Shown piece by piece: positions 37,916-44,788 of a stretch of 64,000 bases of DNA. This DNA comes from an uncultured Cellvibrionales bacterium. Its GTDB lineage: Bacteria; Pseudomonadota; Gammaproteobacteria; Pseudomonadales; Dasaniaceae. The position numbers and the translations under genes are program-made. The stretch is taken from contig CAJVZD010000001.1 of assembly GCA_913019905.1 (NCBI GenBank), positions 193,606-257,605 on the forward strand, given 5' to 3'. Under the pieces are notes generated by a model. The model was not told the origin of the DNA, did no database searches, and saw only the letters and a program-made list of their open reading frames with translations. Within the stretch, counting starts at the first letter, position 1; each line of letters opens with the position of its first letter.

Positions 37916-38485
37916 ATGGCGAATGTGTCAGTAAACAGCTCTATTACCAAGACGGTTGGAAAGTTATCAATCGTAGCTGTTGCCATGTTCGCCTTTGTTT
38001 TTGTAGTGATGGTCCCACTTTATAATGTGTTATGTGATGTATTAGGCATCAATGGCAAGACAAGTGGTGAGCGTTACGAGGTCGTGGAATCTGCGGTTGA
38101 TCTTAGTCGAGAGATTAGAGTTCAATTTGTGGCGACGAACAATGATGGTATGCCTTGGGTGTTTCACCCCACGCAATCGGTGGTGAAAGTTAATCCCGGT
38201 GCGGTCAACGATACGGTTTTTTTCGCAAAGAACCCGTTGTTAAACGATATGGTAGCGCAGGCGATACCGAGTATTGCGCCCAGTCGAGCCGCAGACTATT
38301 TTCATAAAACGGAGTGTTTTTGTTTCAACCAGCAGCCGCTGTCCGCCGGTGCAGAAACCAATATGCCCCTGCAGTTTATAGTCGACCAGGATCTTCCGGA
38401 CGATATAAAAACGATAACTTTATCCTATACACTTTTTGATGTGACAGCGATGGTAAATCCGCAAGCCGCCATCGCGAAACGTTGA
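37916..38485 (+). CDS. ctaG: Cytochrome c oxidase assembly protein CtaG (Cox11)
   Basis: 189 residues. One N-terminal membrane anchor (KLSIVAVAMFAFVFVVMVPL) is followed by a periplasmic immunoglobulin-like domain with the copper-binding motif KTECFCFNQQPL. Cox11 proteins insert copper into the CuB site of subunit I. The gene order coxA-ctaG-coxC is conserved in proteobacterial oxidase operons. Confidence 0.94.
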   Translation: MANVSVNSSITKTVGKLSIVAVAMFAFVFVVMVPLYNVLCDVLGINGKTSGERYEVVESAVDLSREIRVQFVATNNDGMPWVFHPTQSVVKVNPGAVNDTVFFAKNPLLNDMVAQAIPSIAPSRAADYFHKTECFCFNQQPLSAGAETNMPLQFIVDQDLPDDIKTITLSYTLFDVTAMVNPQAAIAKR

Positions 38486-38554
38486 AACAATAAGCTGTTT
38501 CTTTCGCTTCTTCTTGGTAGAAGATTGAAACAAAGAAATTAACGGAGAAAAAAA

Positions 38555-39529
38555 ATGTCAGGTCAAAGCAACACAGATTACGAGGCCTATTACGTCCCGG
38601 AAAAAAGTCGATTGGCAATTTGGGCCAGTCTCTCCTTGTTTACCACGCTATTCGGTGGCGCAAGCGTGCTGAATGATAAGACTTTTGGCGATCCGGGTGT
38701 GGCGACTAACTCGTGGTTTATATTTATCGTCGGCTTGGTGATATTTTTGGGAACGATGTTCGCATGGTTCCGCACGACTATTATTGAAAACCGCGCAGGT
38801 ATGAATAGCGGGCAGCTGAAGCATTCCTATGCGATTGGTATGCAGTGGTTCATATTTTCCGAAGTGATGTTCTTCGCCGCTTTTTTCGGGGCACTGTGGT
38901 ACGTACGTAACCTTGCTGGACCGTGGCTTGGCGGAGAAGGCGACGGTGGGCGGTTTAGTTACCTGCTATGGGAAAGTTTTAGTTATGAATGGCCAATGAT
39001 GCAAACACCACAGGATGCTGTCGGCGGAGCGGGTGCACAGATAATGGCCAATAATGGTGTTATGACTGGTCCTGAAAAGAATCTGAGTTTCCCCGGTTGG
39101 GCAAATGTCCTGCACTGGTTGCCTATGTGGAACACGATCATATTGATGAGCTCCAGTGTGACCGCACATATTGCCCACTTGGGTCTTCTCGCTGGTAACC
39201 GCAAAAAGCAAAATCTTTGGTTAGGCATCACCGTGACTCTAGGTTTCATTTTCGTTTACTTACAGTACCTGGAATATCACGAAGCCTATGTTGAATATGG
39301 TTTGTACCTGTCATCGGGTATCTACGGATCGACTTTCTTTATGTTGACCGGATTTCACGGATTTCACGTTTGCTTAGGTGCATTTATGTTACTGGTACAA
39401 TGGCTCCGTTCCGCTAAAGGTGGTCATTTCACACCTGAAGATCATTTCGGATTTGAAGCATCCTCTTGGTATTGGCATTTTGTCGATGTTGTATGGGTAG
39501 GTTTGTTTTTGTTTGTTTATATTATCTAA
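38555..39529 (+). CDS. coxC: Cytochrome c oxidase subunit III
   Basis: 324 residues. Seven membrane helices with the conserved MQWFIFSEVMFFAAFFGALW, SSVTAHIAHLGLLAGN and GFHGFHVCLGAFMLLV segments, ending in FEASSWYWHFVDVVWVGLF. It is longer than mitochondrial or many bacterial forms because of an insertion of about 60 residues between helices (GPWLGGEGDGG to PGWANVLHW), a feature of the gammaproteobacterial form. It stabilises the catalytic core. A strong terminator follows directly. Confidence 0.95.
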   Translation: MSGQSNTDYEAYYVPEKSRLAIWASLSLFTTLFGGASVLNDKTFGDPGVATNSWFIFIVGLVIFLGTMFAWFRTTIIENRAGMNSGQLKHSYAIGMQWFIFSEVMFFAAFFGALWYVRNLAGPWLGGEGDGGRFSYLLWESFSYEWPMMQTPQDAVGGAGAQIMANNGVMTGPEKNLSFPGWANVLHWLPMWNTIILMSSSVTAHIAHLGLLAGNRKKQNLWLGITVTLGFIFVYLQYLEYHEAYVEYGLYLSSGIYGSTFFMLTGFHGFHVCLGAFMLLVQWLRSAKGGHFTPEDHFGFEASSWYWHFVDVVWVGLFLFVYII

Positions 39530-39546
39530 ACCCAATTGACTAACAA

Positions 39547-39582
39547 AAAAACGGTTGTGAGGATTACTTCACAACCGTTTTT
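39547..39582. terminator. Bidirectional rho-independent terminator after coxC
   Basis: A stem of about 14 bp with an eight-base loop: AAAACGGTTGTGA on the left and TCACAACCGTTTT on the right. Flanking A- and T-runs on opposite sides allow termination in both directions, between coxC and the convergent DUF2909 gene. Confidence 0.92.
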
Positions 39583-39637
39583 ACGTTTAATGGTTAGTCA
39601 ATGAAAATAGAATGGGATAGCAAGATTTTGGGATGCT

Positions 39638-39922
39638 TTATTTGGGTACGATCGGGGAACTTACGGGGTCTTTGGTAGACTGTATTTTGTCTGCATAGCG
39701 GGCATCCCATGGCGCATTCGATCCGAGTTGTCCCGTGAATACCCCGTAAAATAGAAAGCCGATCAACAAAATACCAAGAACTAAGCGTACGCTGAGTGTA
39801 TTCCATGTTCTAAAAGAGCTTTTGTTTGTTACCTCCCTGTCCTGTATTAAAAAACTTAGGCTGGTAAATAAACTGATGACCAGTGCAATAAAGAGTATTA
39901 CGATGACCGTTTTTAACCACAT
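39638..39922 (-). CDS. DUF2909 twin-transmembrane protein
   Basis: 94 residues with two membrane helices: MWLKTVIVILFIALVISLFT and LVLGILLIGFLFYGVFTGQL, joined by a short polar loop (QDREVTNKSS). This small inner-membrane protein is regularly encoded in the opposite direction between coxC and SURF1 in gammaproteobacteria. Its function is unknown, but the context suggests a role in oxidase assembly. Confidence 0.85.
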   Translation of the reverse strand: MWLKTVIVILFIALVISLFTSLSFLIQDREVTNKSSFRTWNTLSVRLVLGILLIGFLFYGVFTGQLGSNAPWDARYADKIQSTKDPVSSPIVPK

Positions 39923-40035
39923 AGTTAATCCCCAATGTGTTGTGAATTTTCCGGTATTATAACCCAGCGATACCCGCCGATGCTTATTTCGAAACCCAAT
40001 ACTCTAAGCTTTGAAGAAAAACAGGTAGTTACACT

Positions 40036-40770
40036 TTGAAAACGCGAGGTTTTTTGTTTACTCCCGAATGGCGATCTATTGGCCTGGCATTATTACTATT
40101 GCCCTTTCTGTTGGCTTTGGGTTTTTGGCAACTAGAGCGTGCTGGGGAAAAGACGGTACTTCAGGCACATTTTGAAACTCGCGAGCGGCAGGGACCAGTC
40201 GATATCGAAGAATTGTTTGACCTTGCGGACTTGCGTTATCAACCTATTCGATTGACGGGTGAGTTTGACCATCAGCGTACGGTGTATCTAGACAATCGAA
40301 TCCACAATCGACAGTTCGGTTACGAGGTCGTAACTCTGTTTAAATTGCACGATCGTGATCATTGGGTGTTTGTTAATCGGGGCTGGGTGGCTGGAGATAG
40401 CTCTAGGCGATCACTCCCGTCAGTAGGAGAATTAAACGGAATTGTCGACTTAGTGGGCGAGGTACACGTTCCCCAAAGTGAAATGTTAACGCTGGGTACT
40501 GAAGAATCGGCGGCTGCATGGCCGCGTGTCATGCAAACGATTAACGTGTCTAAATTGGCCTCGGAAATTTCAGTCCCCGTGTTTCCTTATACCGTCAGGC
40601 TCGCTAAAAATTCGCCAGGCTCATTTGAAGAAAACTGGGTCGTGGTCAATTTAAAGCCTGCGAAACATACTGGCTATGCGGTGCAGTGGTTTTCAATGAG
40701 CGTGGCGCTGACGCTTTTGGTAATCGTGGCAAACACCAATATTATTGCACTGATTAAAGGTAAGACTTAA
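40036..40770 (+). CDS. SURF1-family cytochrome oxidase assembly protein
   Basis: 244 residues. Two membrane segments flank a periplasmic domain: LLLLPFLLALGFWQLERAGEK (N-terminal; conserved GxWQL-x-R) and VQWFSMSVALTLLVIVANTN (C-terminal). The internal YLDNRIHNRQFGYEVVTLF and WVFVNRGWVAG are SURF1 signatures. It aids haem a3 insertion. The start is TTG 40036 with AGGTAG seven bases upstream; no ATG is in frame nearby. The following genes are cyoE and sco. Confidence 0.92.
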   Translation: MKTRGFLFTPEWRSIGLALLLLPFLLALGFWQLERAGEKTVLQAHFETRERQGPVDIEELFDLADLRYQPIRLTGEFDHQRTVYLDNRIHNRQFGYEVVTLFKLHDRDHWVFVNRGWVAGDSSRRSLPSVGELNGIVDLVGEVHVPQSEMLTLGTEESAAAWPRVMQTINVSKLASEISVPVFPYTVRLAKNSPGSFEENWVVVNLKPAKHTGYAVQWFSMSVALTLLVIVANTNIIALIKGKT

Positions 40771-40804
40771 AACGACAAATGAAAGACAGAAGAGGCTAGA
40801 TTAG

Positions 40805-41437
40805 GTGTCAACAGAAATAGGTAGTTCCGATCAACAAAAGAAAAACCGAAAAATTATTCTAGGCATATTTGGAATTCCCGCTGGGGTCTTGATATTGTCA
40901 AGCATCCTATATTTACTGGTAGAGACAAAAGCAGTGGATCTCGGTACCGTTAACAATGGTGAGCTGGTAGTGCCGCCCTTGCCTTTCATTGATCTGTCGC
41001 TATCGACCGTTAATGGTGAGCACTTTGACTACAATAAACCGGAACCCAAGTGGGCCTTTATCGTTTTCGGGGACTATAACTGTATAGGATCTTGCGAGAA
41101 AATGCTTTATGTCGCAAGGCAAAGTATTACGGCATTAGCTAAAAACATGAACCGGGTTCGACTCATCTATGTCACCACAGATGGCGTCATTGGCGATGAA
41201 CTACAGCACCGTTTAGATAATGAGTATATTGGAATAGACGTGCTTTCGATTAACAAAGATACGATCGAGGCGCTTTTTGCCAGTTCCAATGCGAAGCCAT
41301 TTTTGCATGATAGCTTTAATGTGATCGATCCCAGAGGCTGGATAATGATGCAGTATGCCGTTGAAAACACCGATCAAGCGACCCTTAACACACTGGGAAA
41401 AGCAGTCGTTAAAGATATGAAACGACTCATTAAATAG
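40805..41437 (+). CDS. Membrane-anchored Sco-like protein of unknown role in the cox operon
   Basis: 210 residues, GTG start. One N-terminal membrane anchor (about 17-39, IILGIFGIPAGVLILSSILY) and a periplasmic thioredoxin-like domain. C93-x-x-x-C97 (NCIGSCEKM) and H168 in FLHDSFNVIDPRG mimic the Cys-x3-Cys and His copper ligands of Sco proteins, although overall similarity is low. Genes in this position (between SURF1 and ctaA in Pseudomonas) are annotated as hypothetical. It may be a copper or thiol factor for oxidase assembly. It lies 34 bp after SURF1. Confidence 0.75.
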   Translation: MSTEIGSSDQQKKNRKIILGIFGIPAGVLILSSILYLLVETKAVDLGTVNNGELVVPPLPFIDLSLSTVNGEHFDYNKPEPKWAFIVFGDYNCIGSCEKMLYVARQSITALAKNMNRVRLIYVTTDGVIGDELQHRLDNEYIGIDVLSINKDTIEALFASSNAKPFLHDSFNVIDPRGWIMMQYAVENTDQATLNTLGKAVVKDMKRLIK

Positions 41438-41473
41438 AAAATACAAATTATTACTGATAAAGAAAGTTTTTAG

Positions 41474-41605
41474 ATGAGGAAGGTCATAAAGTTGTTGCGC
41501 CCTTTTGTTTTGAAGTTTGTGGCGGGTGACTTTACCGAGATTAAAAAGAAAGTCACACGACGAAAATTATTCGCAAGGGCGTTGCAGCCCGCTGAAAAGA
41601 GATAG
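41474..41605 (+). CDS. Small basic ORF (43 codons) in the position of ctaA
   Basis: MRKVIKLLRPFVLKFVAGDF begins a 43-residue frame rich in Lys and Arg, ending AEKR. It sits 36 bp after the Sco-like gene and ends seven bases before cyoE. In Pseudomonas-like genomes this interval holds ctaA (haem A synthase, about 340-360 residues); this ORF shows no resemblance to it. The ribosome site is weak (GAAAG). It could be a true small protein, perhaps membrane-associated through its amphipathic N-terminus, or chance. Confidence 0.4.
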   Translation: MRKVIKLLRPFVLKFVAGDFTEIKKKVTRRKLFARALQPAEKR

Positions 41606-41611
41606 CTGAGA

Positions 41612-42532
41612 ATGTTAGAACCGGGTAACGAAACCGAACAGCAAACGCTAAAGTGGCGGGACTTTTATGAGCTAACAAAGCCAAACGTCGTGTACCTCAT
41701 GTTGCTGACTACCATTGTGGGGATGTTAATGGCTACGCCGGGGGTCATTCCCTGGGAGATTTTGATTTTTGGAAATATAGGCATTGGCTTGTGTTCTGCC
41801 TGTGGCGCCGTGTTGAATCATTTAGCCGACCAGCGCATTGATCTAATTATGGCGAGAACTCATAACCGCCCTATCGCACAAGGTCGGGTGAAGCCAAAAG
41901 ACGCTGGAATTTTTGCTATCGCATTGGGGCTAATTGGTCTGAGCATGTTGCTAATAATGGTCAACCAACTTACAGCTTGGCTGACACTCTTTTCCATGAT
42001 TGGTTACGCGGGTATTTATACTCTGTGGTTAAAACGGGCGACTCCACAAAATATTGTTATCGGTGGTTTACCTGGCGCTGCTCCTCCTCTGTTAGGTTGG
42101 ACGGCGGTAACGAACGAAGTTCACGGCTATGGTCTATTGTTAGTCCTCATTGTGTTTGCATGGACCCCTCCTCACTTTTGGGCGCTGGCGATCCATCGGA
42201 AAGACGATTATGCAAAAGCGGGTATTCCCATGTTGCCGGTTACGCATGGCGTAAAGTACACGGCACTGCATATACTGCTTTATACATTTGTTTTATTGGC
42301 CGCAACAATATTGCCTTTTGCCACTGGTATGAGTGGGCCTCTCTATTTAGTCGCTGCGATTGTATTGGGCTTGATCTTTTTGTATTGGGCGATCGCGATA
42401 ATGCGTGGCGTCCCTAGAGCTCCGTTTTCAACATTTAAGTTCTCCATCGTCTATTTGATGGCTTTATATTTGTCGATGTTATTGGATCACTATGTTTATC
42501 CTCATAAAGTACTGATTGAGGTGGCTTTATAA
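41612..42532 (+). CDS. cyoE: Protoheme IX farnesyltransferase (haem O synthase)
   Basis: 306 residues of the UbiA prenyltransferase family with about nine membrane helices. ACGAVLNHLADQRIDLIMART is the first aspartate-rich motif (N-x-x-x-D-x-x-x-D) that binds the farnesyl diphosphate-Mg2+. GGLPGAAPPLLGWTAV and PPHFWALAIHRKDDYAKAGI carry the second. It makes haem O from haem B, the precursor of haem A. It overlaps sco by one base (TAATG). Confidence 0.95.
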   Translation: MLEPGNETEQQTLKWRDFYELTKPNVVYLMLLTTIVGMLMATPGVIPWEILIFGNIGIGLCSACGAVLNHLADQRIDLIMARTHNRPIAQGRVKPKDAGIFAIALGLIGLSMLLIMVNQLTAWLTLFSMIGYAGIYTLWLKRATPQNIVIGGLPGAAPPLLGWTAVTNEVHGYGLLLVLIVFAWTPPHFWALAIHRKDDYAKAGIPMLPVTHGVKYTALHILLYTFVLLAATILPFATGMSGPLYLVAAIVLGLIFLYWAIAIMRGVPRAPFSTFKFSIVYLMALYLSMLLDHYVYPHKVLIEVAL

Positions 42533-43236
42533 TGGACACTGATACCCCGTTGAATGTCGATCCCGCACAACCTGCCCTTCAGCACCTTGCTTCAGATCAA
42601 AAGCGCAATATTATTCGTACCGTTATTGTCGTTGTTGTTTTCATCACGAGCATCTTGAGCCTTTTTGTTTATCGGCTTAACCTTCCAGTGGTTCTATCCG
42701 ACGAGGAATTGAAAAAAAGGGGCGTATTTCTATTTGAGAAGGTCCGGTCGTTTAAAGATTTTTCTTTGCTGGATCATAACAATGTGCAATTTACGACAGA
42801 AAACTTAAAGGGGAAATGGTCGATGGTATTTTTCGGATTTACCTATTGTCCCGATATCTGCCCTACTACGATGGCTTTACTTAACCGATTCTATACCAAA
42901 CAGCTCGAAGGAGATTTTGGCTCAGATTTACAGGTTGTTATGGTTAGCGTTGATCCGGCGCGCGATACCCCTGAAAAACTATTAGATTATGTGAGTTTTT
43001 TTAATCGGGAATTTATCGGTGTTACGGGCGAATTTCTGGAATTACACCGCTTTGCAACGCAACTAAACATACCCTTTAAAAAAGTACCGGGAGGGGGAGA
43101 AAACTACCAAGTCGAACACAGTGGGAACATCGCAATCTTAAATCCCCAGGGTCACTACGTTGGTTTTTTTCGGGCACCCCACGAAGTCTCAAAGCTCGAT
43201 TTAGCTTATACATCTATCCGCTCGTCGAGAAATTAA
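42532..43236 (+). CDS. SCO1/SenC copper chaperone
   Basis: 234 residues. One N-terminal membrane anchor (IRTVIVVVVFITSILSLFVY) and a periplasmic thioredoxin fold. TYCPDICPTTM supplies the Cys-x3-Cys copper site and VEHSGNIAIL the conserved His. Sco proteins deliver copper to the CuA site of CoxB. The gene is the last of the operon and is convergent with the Lrp gene. Confidence 0.94.
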   Translation: MDTDTPLNVDPAQPALQHLASDQKRNIIRTVIVVVVFITSILSLFVYRLNLPVVLSDEELKKRGVFLFEKVRSFKDFSLLDHNNVQFTTENLKGKWSMVFFGFTYCPDICPTTMALLNRFYTKQLEGDFGSDLQVVMVSVDPARDTPEKLLDYVSFFNREFIGVTGEFLELHRFATQLNIPFKKVPGGGENYQVEHSGNIAILNPQGHYVGFFRAPHEVSKLDLAYTSIRSSRN

Positions 43237-43270
43237 CCGCATCCAAGGTAGCTCTGCTTTACAGTATCGG

Positions 43271-43750
43271 CTATTGGCTAGGCACGGGAATATTTAGCGT
43301 TTCTTTCACTTGTTCCATAACGACATAGCTTGTAGATTCCTGCACACCGGGTAGTGTCAGCAGTGTATCGCCCAAAAGGTCGCGGTAAGCAGACATATCA
43401 GCTACCCGGGCTTTGATCAAGTAATCAAAATTCCCCGAAACCAGGTAACACTCTTGAACCTCGCTCAGGGCAAAAACAGCTTCGGTAAATTGCTCGAAAA
43501 TATCCTGGGATGTTCGCGACAGCCGAATCTGCACAAAAACGACGAGTTCGGCTTCTAGATAGGCCGGGTCAAGCAACGCTGTATACCCTTTAATAACGCC
43601 CGCCTTTTCCATTCGTTTTACGCGCTCCATACAGGGCGTCGTCGTCAGCCCAACACGTCTTGCGAGTTCGGCATAGCTGATACGGCCATCAGATTGTAAC
43701 TGGCGGAGAATATTTGCATCAATGCGGCTGAGAGCTTTTGGCTTAGACAT
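43271..43750 (-). CDS. Lrp/AsnC-family transcriptional regulator
   Basis: 159 residues. An N-terminal helix-turn-helix (LSRIDANILRQLQSDGRISY, LARRVGLTTTPCMERVKRM) is joined to a C-terminal RAM/AsnC effector domain (VFVQIRLSR, VQECYLVSGNFDYLIKARVA, VQESTSYVVMEQVKETLNIP). These regulators bind amino acids and control amino acid metabolism; similarity to BkdR/Lrp types is likely but the target is not next door. It is a single gene. Confidence 0.92.
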   Translation of the reverse strand: MSKPKALSRIDANILRQLQSDGRISYAELARRVGLTTTPCMERVKRMEKAGVIKGYTALLDPAYLEAELVVFVQIRLSRTSQDIFEQFTEAVFALSEVQECYLVSGNFDYLIKARVADMSAYRDLLGDTLLTLPGVQESTSYVVMEQVKETLNIPVPSQ

Positions 43751-43893
43751 GGCGAAGTACTGGTAAGTTATGCGATTATTGAGTGTAACCAGTTAATTCG
43801 GGTGATGAAAGGCTAATTTGGAGAGCTTATTGCTAAATTTGTGATATTTTTTCGGAGGTTTACGATAAACGCGAATTACAAGGCAATAGTTTA

Positions 43894-43929
43894 AAAAAGC
43901 TCGGTAGCTAATCTAGCTCCGAGCTTTTT
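43894..43929. terminator. Bidirectional terminator after the small periplasmic gene
   Basis: GCTCGG (43899-43904) pairs with CCGAGC (43919-43924); AGCTA/TAGCT pairs inside with one bulged base. A-runs and T-runs flank the stem, giving a T-tract of six on the minus strand just beyond the stop of the gene at 43937. Confidence 0.85.
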
Positions 43930-43936
43930 CCAGTGA

Positions 43937-44218
43937 TTACATCGCATGTTTTGGTTCCCGAATTAGCTTTGATTCGAGTTGTAAATTTAGTTCGGCGGCT
44001 AATTTTTCCAATCTTTCAGAAACCTTAAGCTCAATACCGTCTGCCGAAAATTTGGCGTTTATCGCAGGTTTTGATACTTCTGTCCACTGCGCTACTGTAG
44101 TACTCGCCATGGCCAGCGTGAGTCTCGATGCATCGACTGTAGGTTGAGCACTTTCAGCTATTGCATTGCCGCCTAGAGTGCCGAGCATAATCGCTAATGT
44201 GATTGCCCTTGTATTCAT
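43937..44218 (-). CDS. Small secreted hypothetical protein
   Basis: 93 residues. A signal peptide (MNTRAITLAIMLGTLGGNAI, cleavage after about AIA) is followed by about 70 residues with two likely helices (SRLTLAMASTTVAQW and VSERLEKLAAELNLQLESKL). No family recognised and no Cys. GGAG before the ATG supports the start, and its own terminator follows. The promoter region to its right holds seven GGTAAC hexamers, suggesting tight regulation. Confidence 0.65.
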   Translation of the reverse strand: MNTRAITLAIMLGTLGGNAIAESAQPTVDASRLTLAMASTTVAQWTEVSKPAINAKFSADGIELKVSERLEKLAAELNLQLESKLIREPKHAM

Positions 44219-44255
44219 TATCTTCTCCTGTTGAATTTAATATCTTTGAGTTGAT

Positions 44256-44497
44256 GTTACCTAAAGGGTAACGACTGTTACTTTAGGTGGGCGTATGGTA
44301 ACACAAATTATGGTTCAGTCTAGAATAATAGAATAATATGTTACCTTAATTTTGTTTTTATGTGGTTGGTTGATTTTCTGTTGAGCGAGAGTTTCTTCTT
44401 ATGCCTTGTTTAATAAGGATTTAATTAAATATTTCTCTATTTCTAAGAGGTAACACATAGGTAACACTTTTTCTGGCTGTTCGTCCTGCATGTTACC
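44256..44497. promoter_or_regulatory. Cluster of seven GGTAAC/GTTACC hexamers
   Basis: Perfect copies begin at 44256 (GTTACC), 44267 (GGTAAC), 44297 (GGTAAC), 44340 (GTTACC), 44449, 44460 (both GGTAAC) and 44492 (GTTACC). The first two form an inverted pair; the fifth and sixth are direct repeats (AGGTAACACAT, then AGGTAACAC) 11 bp apart. An additional GTAAC-GACT-GTTAC palindrome lies at 44268-44281. The array fills the divergent spacer between the 93-residue secreted protein and polA, so an operator for either gene is possible. Confidence 0.6.
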
Positions 44498-44788
44498 GTT
44501 ATTGGGTTGCATCGCCTCTGATTTGGGAAATTGAGACGACGAGAAAATAAACATCGGGCAGAAAAGCCCCTGAGTTTTAATTAAATGTCCCTAGAAGATA
44601 CTCTTAGGTTAGAATTAGCAGCATTTTTGTTTGGCGTTTGGGACCGGAGGTGATTGGGTTCTACGCCTAGTCTGCGAAACAGTCGCTACTGGTGAAAATA
44701 GCCGCCTGTTTAGTCTCCGTCTAATAGAACATTCATACTATTGAAAGTGTATTTACCAACACTAATAAGTTAGGAAAACAAAATTATT

